In this document: piece after piece, positions 33,273 through 41,979 of the stretch
How positions within the stretch are numbered: the stretch's first letter is position 1
How the letters are laid out: each line of letters opens with the position of its first letter
Source of the DNA: Streptomyces lateritius
GTDB taxonomy: Bacteria > Actinomycetota > Actinomycetes > Streptomycetales > Streptomycetaceae
Length of the DNA stretch: 50,909 nucleotides
NCBI RefSeq assembly: GCF_014649715.1
Contig: NZ_BMTO01000010.1
Span: 1-50,909, forward strand
Direction of reading: 5' to 3'
Made by a program: the position numbers and the translations under genes
Notes under the pieces: model-generated
Database searches by the model: none
Told to the model about the DNA's origin: nothing
What the model saw: the letters and a program-made list of their open reading frames with translations, nothing else

Positions 33273-33366
33273 GGCTTGCTCAGGGGCCTCGCGCAGCTCC
33301 TGGACCTACCGGCCCTGGCAGTGGACGTCTCCTGGATGCGGCGGCCTGCGAGTTCTCCTCGACAGG

Positions 33367-34260
33367 TCATTCTTCTTCACCTGCTCTGTCCGGGGCGGGC
33401 AGATGGATCGAGGCGAGCTTGGCCGGGTCGACGACGATGTGGATGCCGGTGATTCGGCCTCCGATGACGGTGAAGGCGATGACAGAGAGCGGGGTTCCGT
33501 CGGAACACCAGGACATGTGGCCGGGGATGCCGTTGAGCAGCACGGGTCGGTGGCGGGCGACCTCGCCGGAGAACATGCGGGCGCCGGTGGCGACCTTGGT
33601 GGCGCCGAGAGTGACGACCACGCCGTCGGGGGTGTCGACGGTCAGCTTCACGTTCGGGTCGAGGACGCGCAGGAGCGCCTCGAAGTCGCCGCTGGCGGCG
33701 GCGGCTTGGAATGCCTGGACGACCTCCCGATGCCCGCCGCCGAGGCCTGCCGGCCGGTCCGTGGCTCGGACCTTGCGGCGGGCACGGCTGGCGATCATCT
33801 TGGTGGCGCCGGTGGATTTGCCCAGGATCTGGCCGATTTCCTGGAACGGGACCGCGAACATGTCGTGCAGGACGAACGCCAGGCGTTCGCCCGGGGTGAG
33901 CGAGTCGAGCACGACGAGCAGGGCGAGGCCGACCGAATCGGCCAGCGCCACCTGCTCGTCCGGCGCGGGGGCATCGTCGGGTGTCACCACGAGGTTCGCG
34001 AATTCTTGCTCGTAGGCGGTTTCGGGGTGGGCTCGGCGGGATCTCAGGAGGTCCAGGCTGATTCGGCCGACCACGGTGGTCAGCCAGCCCGCCAGATTGC
34101 CGATGGTGGCCTCGTCCTGGCGGACGAGGCGCATCCAGGCTTCCTGGACCACGTCCTCGGCGTCGGCGTGCGAGCCAAGGACGCGGTATGCGACGGCGCG
34201 GAGGCGGTCGCGCTGGGCTTCGAACGCCTCGGTCACGTGGCCGGGCGGGTGGGCGGTCAC
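33367..34260 (-). CDS. ECF sigma factor of the SigJ type with C-terminal SnoaL-like domain
   Basis: 297 residues. Sigma region 2 is AYRVLGSHADAEDVVQEAWM with LAGWLTTVVGRISLDLLRSR; region 4 is LTPGERLAFVLHDMFAVPFQ and EIGQILGKSTGATKMIASRA. A 100-residue SnoaL/NTF2-like domain follows (REVVQAFQAAAASGDFEALL, RVLDPNVKLTVDTPDG), ending VVDPAKLASI, which resembles the NPDKL box of ECF41-type factors. In that group the C-terminal domain itself controls the factor in place of an anti-sigma. The GTG start at 34260 overlaps the stop of the VOC gene (GTGA), so both are co-translated. The VOC protein is thus likely to be functionally linked. Confidence 0.9.
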   Translation of the reverse strand: MTAHPPGHVTEAFEAQRDRLRAVAYRVLGSHADAEDVVQEAWMRLVRQDEATIGNLAGWLTTVVGRISLDLLRSRRAHPETAYEQEFANLVVTPDDAPAPDEQVALADSVGLALLVVLDSLTPGERLAFVLHDMFAVPFQEIGQILGKSTGATKMIASRARRKVRATDRPAGLGGGHREVVQAFQAAAASGDFEALLRVLDPNVKLTVDTPDGVVVTLGATKVATGARMFSGEVARHRPVLLNGIPGHMSWCSDGTPLSVIAFTVIGGRITGIHIVVDPAKLASIHLPAPDRAGEEE

Positions 34261-34640
34261 GGCTTGAGCTGCTGACGGAGCGAGATCCGGTTGCCGTCCG
34301 GGTCCACCGCCTCGATGCGGACCCCGAACGGATAGTCCACAGGTTCGGACTCTTCGAAGACGACGCCGCGTCGGCGCATGATCTCGAAGTCGTTTCGCAA
34401 GTCCTCGGATTCGAGGATCAGCGGACCGGGCGCGCCTGCGCCGCCCGGCTGTCCCGCGGCCGGCGCATGCGACCACAGGATGATCTGTACCGGGCTGTCG
34501 GGAACGCCGACGGTGAGGAAACGTCCGTCGGGCCCCGGGAAGTCGAGCCGCTTCTCCAGGCCGAGTCGCTCGGTGTAGAACTCCAGCGCGCGGTCCTGAT
34601 CGGTGACGTAGATCGTCACGTACATGATGTTGGTCAGCAA
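34257..34640 (-). CDS. VOC-family (glyoxalase/bleomycin-resistance fold) protein
   Basis: 127 residues covering one VOC domain: NIMYVTIYVTDQDRALEFYT, GLEKRLDFPGPDGRFLTVGV, IQ(I)ILW, and VRIEAVDPDGNRISLRQ with the C-terminal metal-side motif. Members bind metals and catalyse isomerisation or ring cleavage, or sequester drugs. The start is probably TTG 34640, giving MLTNIMYV; ATG 34625 is an alternative, and neither has a strong ribosome site. Its stop overlaps the start of the SigJ-like sigma gene, so it is the first gene of a two-gene operon. Confidence 0.82.
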   Translation of the reverse strand: MLTNIMYVTIYVTDQDRALEFYTERLGLEKRLDFPGPDGRFLTVGVPDSPVQIILWSHAPAAGQPGGAGAPGPLILESEDLRNDFEIMRRRGVVFEESEPVDYPFGVRIEAVDPDGNRISLRQQLKP

Positions 34641-34751
34641 CCTGTTATCGATTCACTCGTTGGTGTGACGACCGTTCGTATGCGGCCATCGCACCTATGA
34701 CGAGTGCTGACTGGAGAAGGTAACAGGGGAGGTCGCCACGGCACGCGGCGG

Positions 34752-34895
34752 TCAAGGACGCCGGCGATCCAAGGACCAGAGTTCATGCACGCCGGCGTTG
34801 TTCTCGCCCACAACCACGGTGACGGCCTGGCGCGGCGGGACATCCATGTCCAGCAGCGACTTGAACCCCTTGGCCTTAATCCGCCCCAGAAACAA
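34752..34895 (-). pseudogene. N-terminal remnant of an OLD/RecF-type AAA ATPase, cut inside the P-loop
   Basis: From TTG 34895 (GAGAGGTAGG upstream) the minus strand reads LFLGRIKAKGFKSLLDMDVP, then PRQAVTVVVGENNAG, then VHELWSLDRRRP and a stop. The first 36 residues match the opening of OLD-family nucleases and RecF/SMC-like ATPases, where VGENNAGKS is the Walker A loop. After GENNAG the family match ends abruptly. It is a dead fragment of what may have been a phage-defence or repair gene. Confidence 0.6.
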
Positions 34896-35239
34896 CGCCT
34901 ACCTCTCTGCTTCCCTTCCGCGCAGATCATCGGAATGACCCGGCTGACGAACGCATTTTCCCTGACTGAACCTTCCACGGTGGGGGCGGACTTCGGTCTT
35001 CGCCTGGGGACCGACCTCACTGGTCCTGTGGCTGCATGGGTCACGTCCGACTTGATCCACTGCCACGCCTGATCCATGCCGAATGTCGGAGTTCTACGCC
35101 GCGCAGTCAGCACCAAGTCAGCACGGGACAGGTGATCAGGGGTGCTGACGTGCGGTTTCAGGTCAGCACCAAACCGGCACGGGAGTCCACACCGGGCCTC
35201 CAGAACATGCCGAACAGTGCAACTCGGGCAGCCCTCCAT
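34896..35239. other. Intergenic region upstream of the MHS transporter
   Basis: No gene was supported. The segment 35100-35165 contains two near-copies of a short block (GTCAGCACCAA.. then GCACGGGA), spaced about 60 bases. The transporter promoter probably lies in 35240-35400, the part duplicated at 1285. Confidence 0.35.
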
Positions 35240-35406
35240 CGCTCTTCGAAATGGCCCTCGAACCAGCGCCGATATGCCTCGCATGGTGGCCCCGCGCACA
35301 CCCGACCCCAGAACTATGGTGTCCCGCCACATACGCCCCTGACCTGCACGTTCCTACGGTATGGCGACACGCAAACGTCCCCGTCACACGCCAGGAAGTG
35401 GTGCCG

Positions 35407-36777
35407 ATGTCCACCCCCGCGACCGCTCCGCCAGCCCCCTCCAGCCTCAAGCGCATCGTCGCCGCGAGTCTCATCGGCACCACCATCGAGTGGTACGACT
35501 TCTTTCTGTACGGGTCGGCCGCCGCGCTGGTCTTCAACAAGCTGTTCTTTCCCGAGTCCGATCCGCTGGTCGGGACGCTGCTGTCCTTCCTGACCTACGC
35601 GGTCGGGTTCGCCGCCCGGCCGCTGGGCGCGCTCGTCTTCGGGCACTACGGTGACCGGCTCGGGCGTAAGAAGCTGCTGGTGCTGAGCCTGCTGCTGATG
35701 GGTGGGGCGACCTTCGCGATCGGCCTGCTGCCCACGCACGCGACCATCGGGTCCGCCGCTCCCGTTCTGCTCACCGTGTTGCGGCTGGTGCAGGGGTTCG
35801 CGCTCGGCGGCGAGTGGGGCGGGGCCGTGCTGCTCGTCTCGGAGCACGGGGACGCCGAACGGCGCGGGTTCTGGGCCTCGTGGCCGCAGACCGGGGCGCC
35901 GGCGGGTCAGCTGCTCGCGACCGGTGTGCTGTCCGCGCTCACCGCGCTCCTCTCCGACGCGGCGTTCCTCTCATGGGGCTGGCGCATACCGTTCCTGCTC
36001 TCCGGTGTGCTGGTGATCGTCGGTCTGTGGATCCGGCTGTCGGTCGACGAGTCGCCCGTGTTCAAGGCGGCGCTCGCCGCCGCCGCCGAGCGCAAGGCCG
36101 CCGCCGGGCAGGTCGAGAAGATGCCGCTGGTCGCCGTGCTGAAGCACCACTGGCGCGATGTGCTGATCGCGATGGGCGCCCGCATGGCGGAGAACATCTC
36201 CTACTACGTCATCACCGCGTTCATCCTCGTCTACGCGACGACCCAGGTCGGCCTCTCCAAGCAGACCGCGCTGAACACCGTCCTGATCGCCTCCGCCGTC
36301 CACTTCGCCGTCATCCCCGCCTGGGGCGCGCTCTCCGACCGGATCGGCCGCCGGCCGGTCTACCTGATCGGCGCGATCGGTGTCGGCGCCTGGATGTTCC
36401 CGTTCTTCGCGCTGATCGACTCCGGAAGCTTCGGATCGCTGCTGCTCGCGGTGACGGTGGGCCTGGTGCTGCACGGAGCGATGTACGCGCCGCAGGCCGC
36501 GTTCTTCTCCGAGATGTTCGCGACCCGCATGCGGTACTCCGGCGCCTCGATCGGCGCGCAGTTCTCGTCCGTCGCCGCCGGTGCGCCCGCGCCGCTCATC
36601 GCGACCGCGCTGCTCGCCGACTACGGTTCCTCGACGCCGATCTCCCTCTATGTGATCGCCGCCGCGCTGCTCACGATCGTCGCCATCGGCTGCGCCCGCG
36701 AGACACGCAACCGCGACCTCTCCGAGGTCGCCGAGGACGCCCCCGTGGACGCGGCGCCGGTCCGCGCCGACGCCTGA
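35407..36777 (+). CDS. Major facilitator transporter, metabolite:H+ symporter (MHS) family
   Basis: 456 residues from ATG 35407 with AGGAAG 8 bases upstream. The N-terminus SSLKRIVAASLIGTTIEWYD is the MHS signature. GHYGDRLGRKKLLVLSLLLM is the MFS loop 2-3 motif, and RLVQGFALGGEWGGAVLL is typical of the ShiA/ProP/KgtP group. Twelve membrane segments are expected. Members import carboxylates such as shikimate, alpha-ketoglutarate, citrate or proline/betaine with protons. The GAF/PucR regulator and 3-hydroxybutyrate dehydrogenase that follow, convergent across a terminator, suggest a hydroxy-acid or ketone-body substrate, by inference. A broken copy of its 5' region is present at 1285. Confidence 0.93.
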   Translation: MSTPATAPPAPSSLKRIVAASLIGTTIEWYDFFLYGSAAALVFNKLFFPESDPLVGTLLSFLTYAVGFAARPLGALVFGHYGDRLGRKKLLVLSLLLMGGATFAIGLLPTHATIGSAAPVLLTVLRLVQGFALGGEWGGAVLLVSEHGDAERRGFWASWPQTGAPAGQLLATGVLSALTALLSDAAFLSWGWRIPFLLSGVLVIVGLWIRLSVDESPVFKAALAAAAERKAAAGQVEKMPLVAVLKHHWRDVLIAMGARMAENISYYVITAFILVYATTQVGLSKQTALNTVLIASAVHFAVIPAWGALSDRIGRRPVYLIGAIGVGAWMFPFFALIDSGSFGSLLLAVTVGLVLHGAMYAPQAAFFSEMFATRMRYSGASIGAQFSSVAAGAPAPLIATALLADYGSSTPISLYVIAAALLTIVAIGCARETRNRDLSEVAEDAPVDAAPVRADA

Positions 36778-36804
36778 GATCGCACCGCCACGGCACGCAC
36801 GAGG

Positions 36805-36836
36805 AAGGCGCCGGTCCCGTAAGGGGCCGGCGCCTT
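36805..36836. terminator. Bidirectional hairpin terminator
   Basis: AAGGCGCCGGTCCC and GGGGCCGGCGCCTT form a 14-base stem with one mismatch and a 4-base loop, midway between the convergent stops at 36777 and 36845. Confidence 0.8.
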
Positions 36837-36844
36837 CGACGTGT

Positions 36845-38740
36845 TCAGCGGGCGACCGCGGCCGACATCGCGTGCAGCCGCAGGGCGAGCTGGATCTCCA
36901 GCGCCCGGGCCGGCGACTGCCAGTCCGGGCCGAGCAGGCGACCGATCCGCTCGATGCGCTGCGCGACCGTGTTCACGTGGACGTGCAGATCGTCCTTCGT
37001 CCGGGCGGGGCTCATCCCGCTCGCGAAGTACGCGTCCATCGTCCGCACCAGGTCCGTGCCGCGACGCCGGTCGTACGCGACGACCTGGCCGATCGTCCGG
37101 TCGACGAAGCCCTCGATGTCCCGGGTGTCGGCGAGCAGCAGGCCGAGGAAACCGAGGTCCTCGGCCGCCGCGCCCTCGCCCGCGCGGTGCAGCAGGCGCA
37201 GCGCGTCCAGGCAGCGGCGGGCCTCGCCGTACGCGGCGGCGACCCGGCCCGGCCGGGCGAGGGGCGAGTCGACGGGGGCCGAGGCGCCCACCGTGACCGG
37301 CTCGCGCAGCGCGCCGCCGAGGTGCTTGGCGGTCTGCCGGGCCAGCTCGGCCGCGCTCTCGCCCGGCCCGAGCGGCAGGAGCAGCACCGTCCCCCCGTCG
37401 CGCGCGGAGGCCAGGCCCCCGTGGGTGGCGGCCAGATGGGAGGCGGCCGACCACAGGCGCTGCCGGTCCGCGCTCTCCCGTACGCCGCTGTCCGCCTCTC
37501 CCCCGGCCCCGGCCCGGTCGATGCGGGCGGCGAGCACCACATGGGGCGCGTCCACGTCCGTACGGAGCCGGGCGGCGCGTTCGCGCAGCAGGCGGCGGTC
37601 GCGGTCGGGGGCGTCGAGGAGGTCGTCGAGGAGTTCGCCCCGTACCCGCTGTTCGGCCTCGCCCGCCGACCGGCGGGCGAGCAGCAGCAGGGAGGTGACC
37701 AGGCCGGCGCGCTCCAGGGTGCGCTGGTCGACGGGGTCGAGGTCGGGCTGACCGTGCAGGACGAGGGCGCCGAAGCTCTCGCCGCCGGCGGAGACGGCGG
37801 CCACCCAGCGGTCGCCGTCGCGCAGCGCGTGGCCGTCCGCGAGCTTGGCGGTGTCGAGCCCGCGCTCGATGAACTCCACCCTGCCGCCGAGGACTTCGGA
37901 GACCGCGTCGGCCACGTCGTGGACACCGCCGCCGCGCAGGACGAGTTCGGTGAGGCGGTCGTGAACCTCCGAGGCGCGCTCGATGACACCGCTGTGTTCG
38001 CGGATGATGTCGTTGGCCCGCTCCAGTTCGGCCAGGGCGGACCGGGTCTCGGCGAGCAGGTTGGCCGTGTCGATGGCGACGGCGGCGTGCGCGGCGAAGG
38101 AGCCGAGCAGGGCGACCTGTTCCCGTTCGAAGACCCGGGCGCGCCGGTCGGCGGCGAACAGCACGCCGATGACCTGGCTGCCCAGGGTCAGCGGCACACC
38201 GAGGATGGCGACGAGCCCCTCGTCCCCCACGGCCGAGTCGATGGTGCGGGTGTGCTGGAAGCGGGCGTCGTCGAAGTAGTTGTCGGTGACGTAGGGGCGG
38301 GCGGTCTGGGCGACGAGGCCGCCGAGCCCCTCGCCCATGCCGAGGCGGAGCTGCTGGAAGCGGGCGGATACCGAACCCTCGGTGACCCGCATGTACGTGT
38401 CGCCGGCGGCGGGGTCGTTGAGGCTGAGGTAGGCGACCTCGGTACCGAGGAGGGAACGGGCGCGCTGGACGATGGCGCGGAGCACCGCGTCGAGGTCGCG
38501 CAGTCCCGCGAGGTCGTGGGCGGTCTCGAAGAGGGCGGAGAGCTCAGCCTCTCGCCGCCGTCTCCCCTCCAGCTCCGCCCGCACGCGCAGGGCGAGCTGC
38601 TTGGCCTTCTCGAGCTCGGCCAGCGCCTCGGGGCCCGCGCCGCTCGCACGGGCGAGCAGCACGGGTCGGTCGTACGCCTCCGCCGCGGCTCCTCGTGCGA
38701 GCAGTTCCAGGTAGGAGACCTGTTCTTGGGACATGGACAC
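36845..38740 (-). CDS. GAF-domain PucR/CdaR-type transcriptional regulator
   Basis: 631 residues. A helical N-terminal segment is followed by a GAF domain (about 75-215: LRDLDAVLRAIVQRARSLLG, GEGLGGLVAQTARPYVTDNY, GVPLTLGSQVIGVLFAADR). A coiled-coil-like stretch and a second sensory region follow. The C-terminal PucR helix-turn-helix reads RTMDAYFASGMSPARTKDDL then HVHVNTVAQRIERIGRLLG. Such proteins activate catabolic genes in response to a bound small molecule. The start is GTG 38740; ATG 38734 is also in frame. The next upstream gene on the strand, 66 bases away, is 3-hydroxybutyrate dehydrogenase, so it probably regulates that gene and the MHS transporter. Confidence 0.9.
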   Translation of the reverse strand: MSMSQEQVSYLELLARGAAAEAYDRPVLLARASGAGPEALAELEKAKQLALRVRAELEGRRRREAELSALFETAHDLAGLRDLDAVLRAIVQRARSLLGTEVAYLSLNDPAAGDTYMRVTEGSVSARFQQLRLGMGEGLGGLVAQTARPYVTDNYFDDARFQHTRTIDSAVGDEGLVAILGVPLTLGSQVIGVLFAADRRARVFEREQVALLGSFAAHAAVAIDTANLLAETRSALAELERANDIIREHSGVIERASEVHDRLTELVLRGGGVHDVADAVSEVLGGRVEFIERGLDTAKLADGHALRDGDRWVAAVSAGGESFGALVLHGQPDLDPVDQRTLERAGLVTSLLLLARRSAGEAEQRVRGELLDDLLDAPDRDRRLLRERAARLRTDVDAPHVVLAARIDRAGAGGEADSGVRESADRQRLWSAASHLAATHGGLASARDGGTVLLLPLGPGESAAELARQTAKHLGGALREPVTVGASAPVDSPLARPGRVAAAYGEARRCLDALRLLHRAGEGAAAEDLGFLGLLLADTRDIEGFVDRTIGQVVAYDRRRGTDLVRTMDAYFASGMSPARTKDDLHVHVNTVAQRIERIGRLLGPDWQSPARALEIQLALRLHAMSAAVAR

Positions 38741-38806
38741 AGGGATACCTGCCGTACGGGTGGTGGCACCAGCCCTGTGGAAAACCCTGGGGGCCAGGAG
38801 GGGACG

Positions 38807-39664
38807 TCAGTGGGCGGTCCAGCCGCCGTCGAGGGTCAGGGAGGTGCCGGTGATGAAGGAGGCCTGGGGGGTGCAGAGGTAGAGCACGGCTTCGGCGACC
38901 TCTTCGGGCTCGATGAGCCGCTTGAGCGCCGAGTCCTTGAGGAGGACGTCGGCCAGGACCCGGTCCGGCGGGATGGAGTGGGTGGCGGCCTGGTCGGCGA
39001 TCTGCCGCTCGACCAGGGGCGTACGCACATAGCCTGGGCTCACACAGTTGGAGGTGACTCCATGGGGGGCGCCTTCCAGGGCGGCGGTCTTGGAGAGTCC
39101 CTCCAGGCCGTGTTTGGCGGCCACGTAGGCCGACTTGAAGGCGGAGGCCCGCAGCCCGTGTACGGAGGAGATGTTGACGACCCGGCCCCAGCCCTGGGCG
39201 TACATGTGGGGCAGGGCTCCTCTGATGAGCCGGAAGGGCGCCTCCAGCATCACGGTCAGAACGGTGTGGAAGACGTCCGGCGGGAATTCCTCGATGGGGC
39301 GGACGAACTGGAGCCCGGCGTTGTTCACGAGGATGTCGGCGCCGGCGGCCGCGGCCTCCGCGCCGTCGAGGTCGGTGAGATCGAGGATCTGCGGTTCCAC
39401 GGCGCCGGGCAGGCCGTGGGCCTGTGCGAGGAGCGCCTCCAGGCCGTCGGCCGCGCGGTCCACGGCTCTGACCCGAGCGCCCGCGGCGGCGAGCCGGAGG
39501 GCGCAGGCGCGTCCGATGCCGCCTGCCGCTCCGGTGACGAGCGCCGTGCGGCCGGTGAGGTCGAGCTGGACGGTCCCGGGCGCGGTGGCCGGAGCGGGCG
39601 GGGCCGGAAGGGGTCGGGCCGGCGCGGAGGGCGAGGCGGGACCTGATGTGGTGGGGGCGCTCAT
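38807..39664 (-). CDS. 3-hydroxybutyrate dehydrogenase (short-chain dehydrogenase)
   Basis: 285 residues. The classical SDR fold has TGAAGGIG (44-51) for the nucleotide, NNAG at about 114-117, the catalytic triad S167-Y180-K184 (NISSVHGLRASAFKSAYVAA), and SPGYVRTPLVERQIADQA, a segment typical of D-3-hydroxybutyrate dehydrogenases. It interconverts 3-hydroxybutyrate and acetoacetate with NAD. A 30-residue Pro/Ala-rich extension precedes the fold; no later start codon fits, so it is probably real. ATG 39664 has AAGG about 8 bases upstream. It lies directly before the PucR-type regulator and near the MHS transporter. Confidence 0.88.
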   Translation of the reverse strand: MSAPTTSGPASPSAPARPLPAPPAPATAPGTVQLDLTGRTALVTGAAGGIGRACALRLAAAGARVRAVDRAADGLEALLAQAHGLPGAVEPQILDLTDLDGAEAAAAGADILVNNAGLQFVRPIEEFPPDVFHTVLTVMLEAPFRLIRGALPHMYAQGWGRVVNISSVHGLRASAFKSAYVAAKHGLEGLSKTAALEGAPHGVTSNCVSPGYVRTPLVERQIADQAATHSIPPDRVLADVLLKDSALKRLIEPEEVAEAVLYLCTPQASFITGTSLTLDGGWTAH

Positions 39665-39718
39665 GTTCGCACCTTATGAAGCGCTCCACCATCAACCGAT
39701 GTGTTCCAGACCCATACT

Positions 39719-40201
39719 TCAGCCCGTGGGCGTGGTGTCGAACCATGTGGGTTCGTCGAGGAGCGCCTGCTCGATCCGGAAGTGGGAGAACCGCTTCATC
39801 TCGGGCAGGTCGTTCACGTCGAACCAGCCGACGTCCGTCGACTCGTCGTCGTTGACCCGGGCCTCGCCTCCGACGGCGCGGCAGCGGAAGCAGATGTCCA
39901 GGAACTGGCACTGGTCGCCGTTGGGATACACGACGGGCTTGCGCAGGGTCTGGACGAGCACGACCCGCTCCACCTCGACGCGGACGGCGGTCTCCTCGTA
40001 CACCTCGCGGACGGCACAGGCCGCGGGCTGTTCCCCTGGCTCGACGATGCCGCCGACGATCGCCCACAGGCCGTTGTCGGCCCGCCTGCCGAGCAGCACC
40101 CGGCCCCGGTCGTCGAAGACGACGGCGCTCACCCCCGGCAAGAAGAGCAGTTGGTGACCGGCGCTGGCCCGGAGTTCGCGGATGAAGTCAGGTGTACCCA
40201 T
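39719..40201 (-). CDS. NUDIX hydrolase
   Basis: 160 residues. The Nudix box reads GGIVEPGEQPAACAVREVYE then ETAV, matching GX5EX7REUXEE with Ala in place of the final Gly. Before it are LPGVSAVVFDDRGRVLLGRR and DNGLWAIVGG. It hydrolyses a nucleoside diphosphate linked to another group; the substrate (ADP-ribose, NADH, oxidised nucleotides or other) is not evident. ATG 40201 has AGGG about 9 bases upstream. It lies 54 bases before the hydroxybutyrate dehydrogenase gene and 79 bases after the lnt gene, all on the same strand. Confidence 0.92.
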   Translation of the reverse strand: MGTPDFIRELRASAGHQLLFLPGVSAVVFDDRGRVLLGRRADNGLWAIVGGIVEPGEQPAACAVREVYEETAVRVEVERVVLVQTLRKPVVYPNGDQCQFLDICFRCRAVGGEARVNDDESTDVGWFDVNDLPEMKRFSHFRIEQALLDEPTWFDTTPTG

Positions 40202-40280
40202 ACCGCGACCCTAAGGCCCTCGGGATCAAGGAACCCCAGGGGCCTGCGTCCCCCGCGCCCCCGCAGGGCGGCTTCGGTCC

Positions 40281-41882
40281 TCAGGCCGCGTGGCCGCGGC
40301 GGGCGCGGAAGGCCCGCAGGCCCGACCAGCCCAGACCGGCGAGCGCGACCGCCACCAGGAGCGCCTCGGGCAGCGTGCCCATCCGCGTCGCCGGTGTGAG
40401 CGAGGAGCGCAGCGGCACCTTCTCGACCAGGACGTCCGGGGTGAACATGGCGGACTGGCGCACGATCTCGCCGTCCGGCCGGATGATCGCGCTCACTCCG
40501 CTGGTCACCGGTACGACCACGGAGCGGCTGTGCTCGACCGCCCGGACCCGGGACATCGCCAACTGCTGGTAGGTCATCTCGCTGCGGCCGAAGGTGGCGT
40601 TGTTGCTCGGTACGGAGATCAGCTGGGCGCCGTGGGTGACGGTGTCCCGCACGGCCCAGTCGAAGGCCGCCTCGTAGCACGTGGCGAGGCCGACCTTGGT
40701 GCCGGCGAGGTCGAAGACGCCGATCTCGTGGCCCGCTCCGAAGTCGCGACTGACCCGGTCGACGTTGCTGTTGAAGATCCGTACGAAGGGTCGCATCGGG
40801 ATGTACTCGCCGAAGGGCTGGACGTGCCGCTTGTCGTAGGTGGCGACCGGTCCCTTGTCCGGGTCCCACTCGACGAGGGTGTTGCGCAGCTTGCCGGTCT
40901 CGGGGGCGATGACCGCGCCGATCACGGTAGGTACGCCGATCTTCTTCACGGCCTTGTCGATGACGTCGTACGCGTCGGGGTTGGCGTAGGGATCGATGTC
41001 GGAGGAGTTCTCCGGCCACAGGACGAAGTCGGGCCGGGGCTTCGTGCCCTTCTCGACGGCCTCGGCCAGCTCCGTGGTGCGGGCCGCGTGGTTGTCGAGG
41101 ACGGCGCGCCGCTGGTCGTTGAAGTCCAGGCCGAGGCGGGGCACGTTGCCCTGGACGGCGGCGACGGTCGCCGCGCCGTCCTCGGCGGAGTCGTCGACCA
41201 GGGGCATCGCGGCGACGGCACCGGTGACCGGGGCGAGGACGGCGAGAGCGGCCGCGGCGAGCGGCCCGCGCGGTACGTCACCGCTCGCCCGCCAGGCGCG
41301 GACCTGCCGGATCACTTCGTACAGTCCGAAGCCGCACAGCGCCACGGCGAAGCCGAGCACGGGCGTGCCGCCGACCGCCGCCAGCGGCAGGAAGACGCCG
41401 TCGGCCTGCCCGAAGGCGATCTTGCCCCAGGGGAAGCCGCCGAACGGGACACGCGCGCGTGCCGCCTCGGCGAGGATCCACACCCCCGCGGCCCACACCG
41501 GCCACGCGGGCAGCCGGGAGACGGCCGCGATCCCGAGCCCGGCGGCGGCGATGAACACCGCCTCGACGGCGGAGAGCGCGATCCACGGGAACCGGCCGAC
41601 CACGGCGCCGGTCCAGATCAGCAGCGGAAGCAGGAAACCGAGACCCGCGAGGTACCCGAGGCCGAACCCGGCGCGGAGCCGGCGGCCACGCAGGGCCCAG
41701 CCGAGCAGGCCGAACGCGGGTACCGCGAGCCACCACAGCGGGCGGGGCGGGAAGCTCAGGAAGAGCATGACCCCGGCGAGCACGGCCGCTCCCGGCCGCA
41801 CGAGGCGCCACGGGCCTGAACGGCCGGGCTCGGGGGCGGCGGCGGGTCCGGGGGCGTCGACGGGCGCGATCGTGGTGCTCAC
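40281..41882 (-). CDS. lnt: Apolipoprotein N-acyltransferase
   Basis: 533 residues from GTG 41882. Several membrane segments (about residues 30-225) are followed by a nitrilase-type domain with the Lnt triad E291 (LWPENSSD), K351 (YDKRHVQPFGEYIP) and C402 (ATCYEAAF). The enzyme adds the third acyl chain to the N-terminal Cys of lipoproteins at the outer face of the membrane. Streptomyces often has two copies. The family start fits GTG 41882 although the purine-rich GGAAG directly abuts it; the frame is open to 42059. It lies 98 bases downstream of a PH-like membrane protein gene on the same strand. Confidence 0.92.
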   Translation of the reverse strand: MSTTIAPVDAPGPAAAPEPGRSGPWRLVRPGAAVLAGVMLFLSFPPRPLWWLAVPAFGLLGWALRGRRLRAGFGLGYLAGLGFLLPLLIWTGAVVGRFPWIALSAVEAVFIAAAGLGIAAVSRLPAWPVWAAGVWILAEAARARVPFGGFPWGKIAFGQADGVFLPLAAVGGTPVLGFAVALCGFGLYEVIRQVRAWRASGDVPRGPLAAAALAVLAPVTGAVAAMPLVDDSAEDGAATVAAVQGNVPRLGLDFNDQRRAVLDNHAARTTELAEAVEKGTKPRPDFVLWPENSSDIDPYANPDAYDVIDKAVKKIGVPTVIGAVIAPETGKLRNTLVEWDPDKGPVATYDKRHVQPFGEYIPMRPFVRIFNSNVDRVSRDFGAGHEIGVFDLAGTKVGLATCYEAAFDWAVRDTVTHGAQLISVPSNNATFGRSEMTYQQLAMSRVRAVEHSRSVVVPVTSGVSAIIRPDGEIVRQSAMFTPDVLVEKVPLRSSLTPATRMGTLPEALLVAVALAGLGWSGLRAFRARRGHAA

Positions 41883-41979
41883 CTTCCGGAGTCTACGGCG
41901 CGCCCCCGCCCCCGAAGATCCCGGTCCGGCCGACCCCGTCCCGCTCTGGCCGGCGGGCCGACTCGGCGCGGGCCGAGGC

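Noticed and set aside
34634..35332. A 232-codon minus-strand frame over the gap before the transporter
   Set aside because: The meaningful signal here is the 47-codon OLD-like fragment in another frame; this longer frame shows no homology.
36872..39646. A 924-codon plus-strand open frame
   Set aside because: It is antisense to the PucR regulator and 3-hydroxybutyrate dehydrogenase, both of which have clear family motifs; long shadow frames are normal at this GC content.
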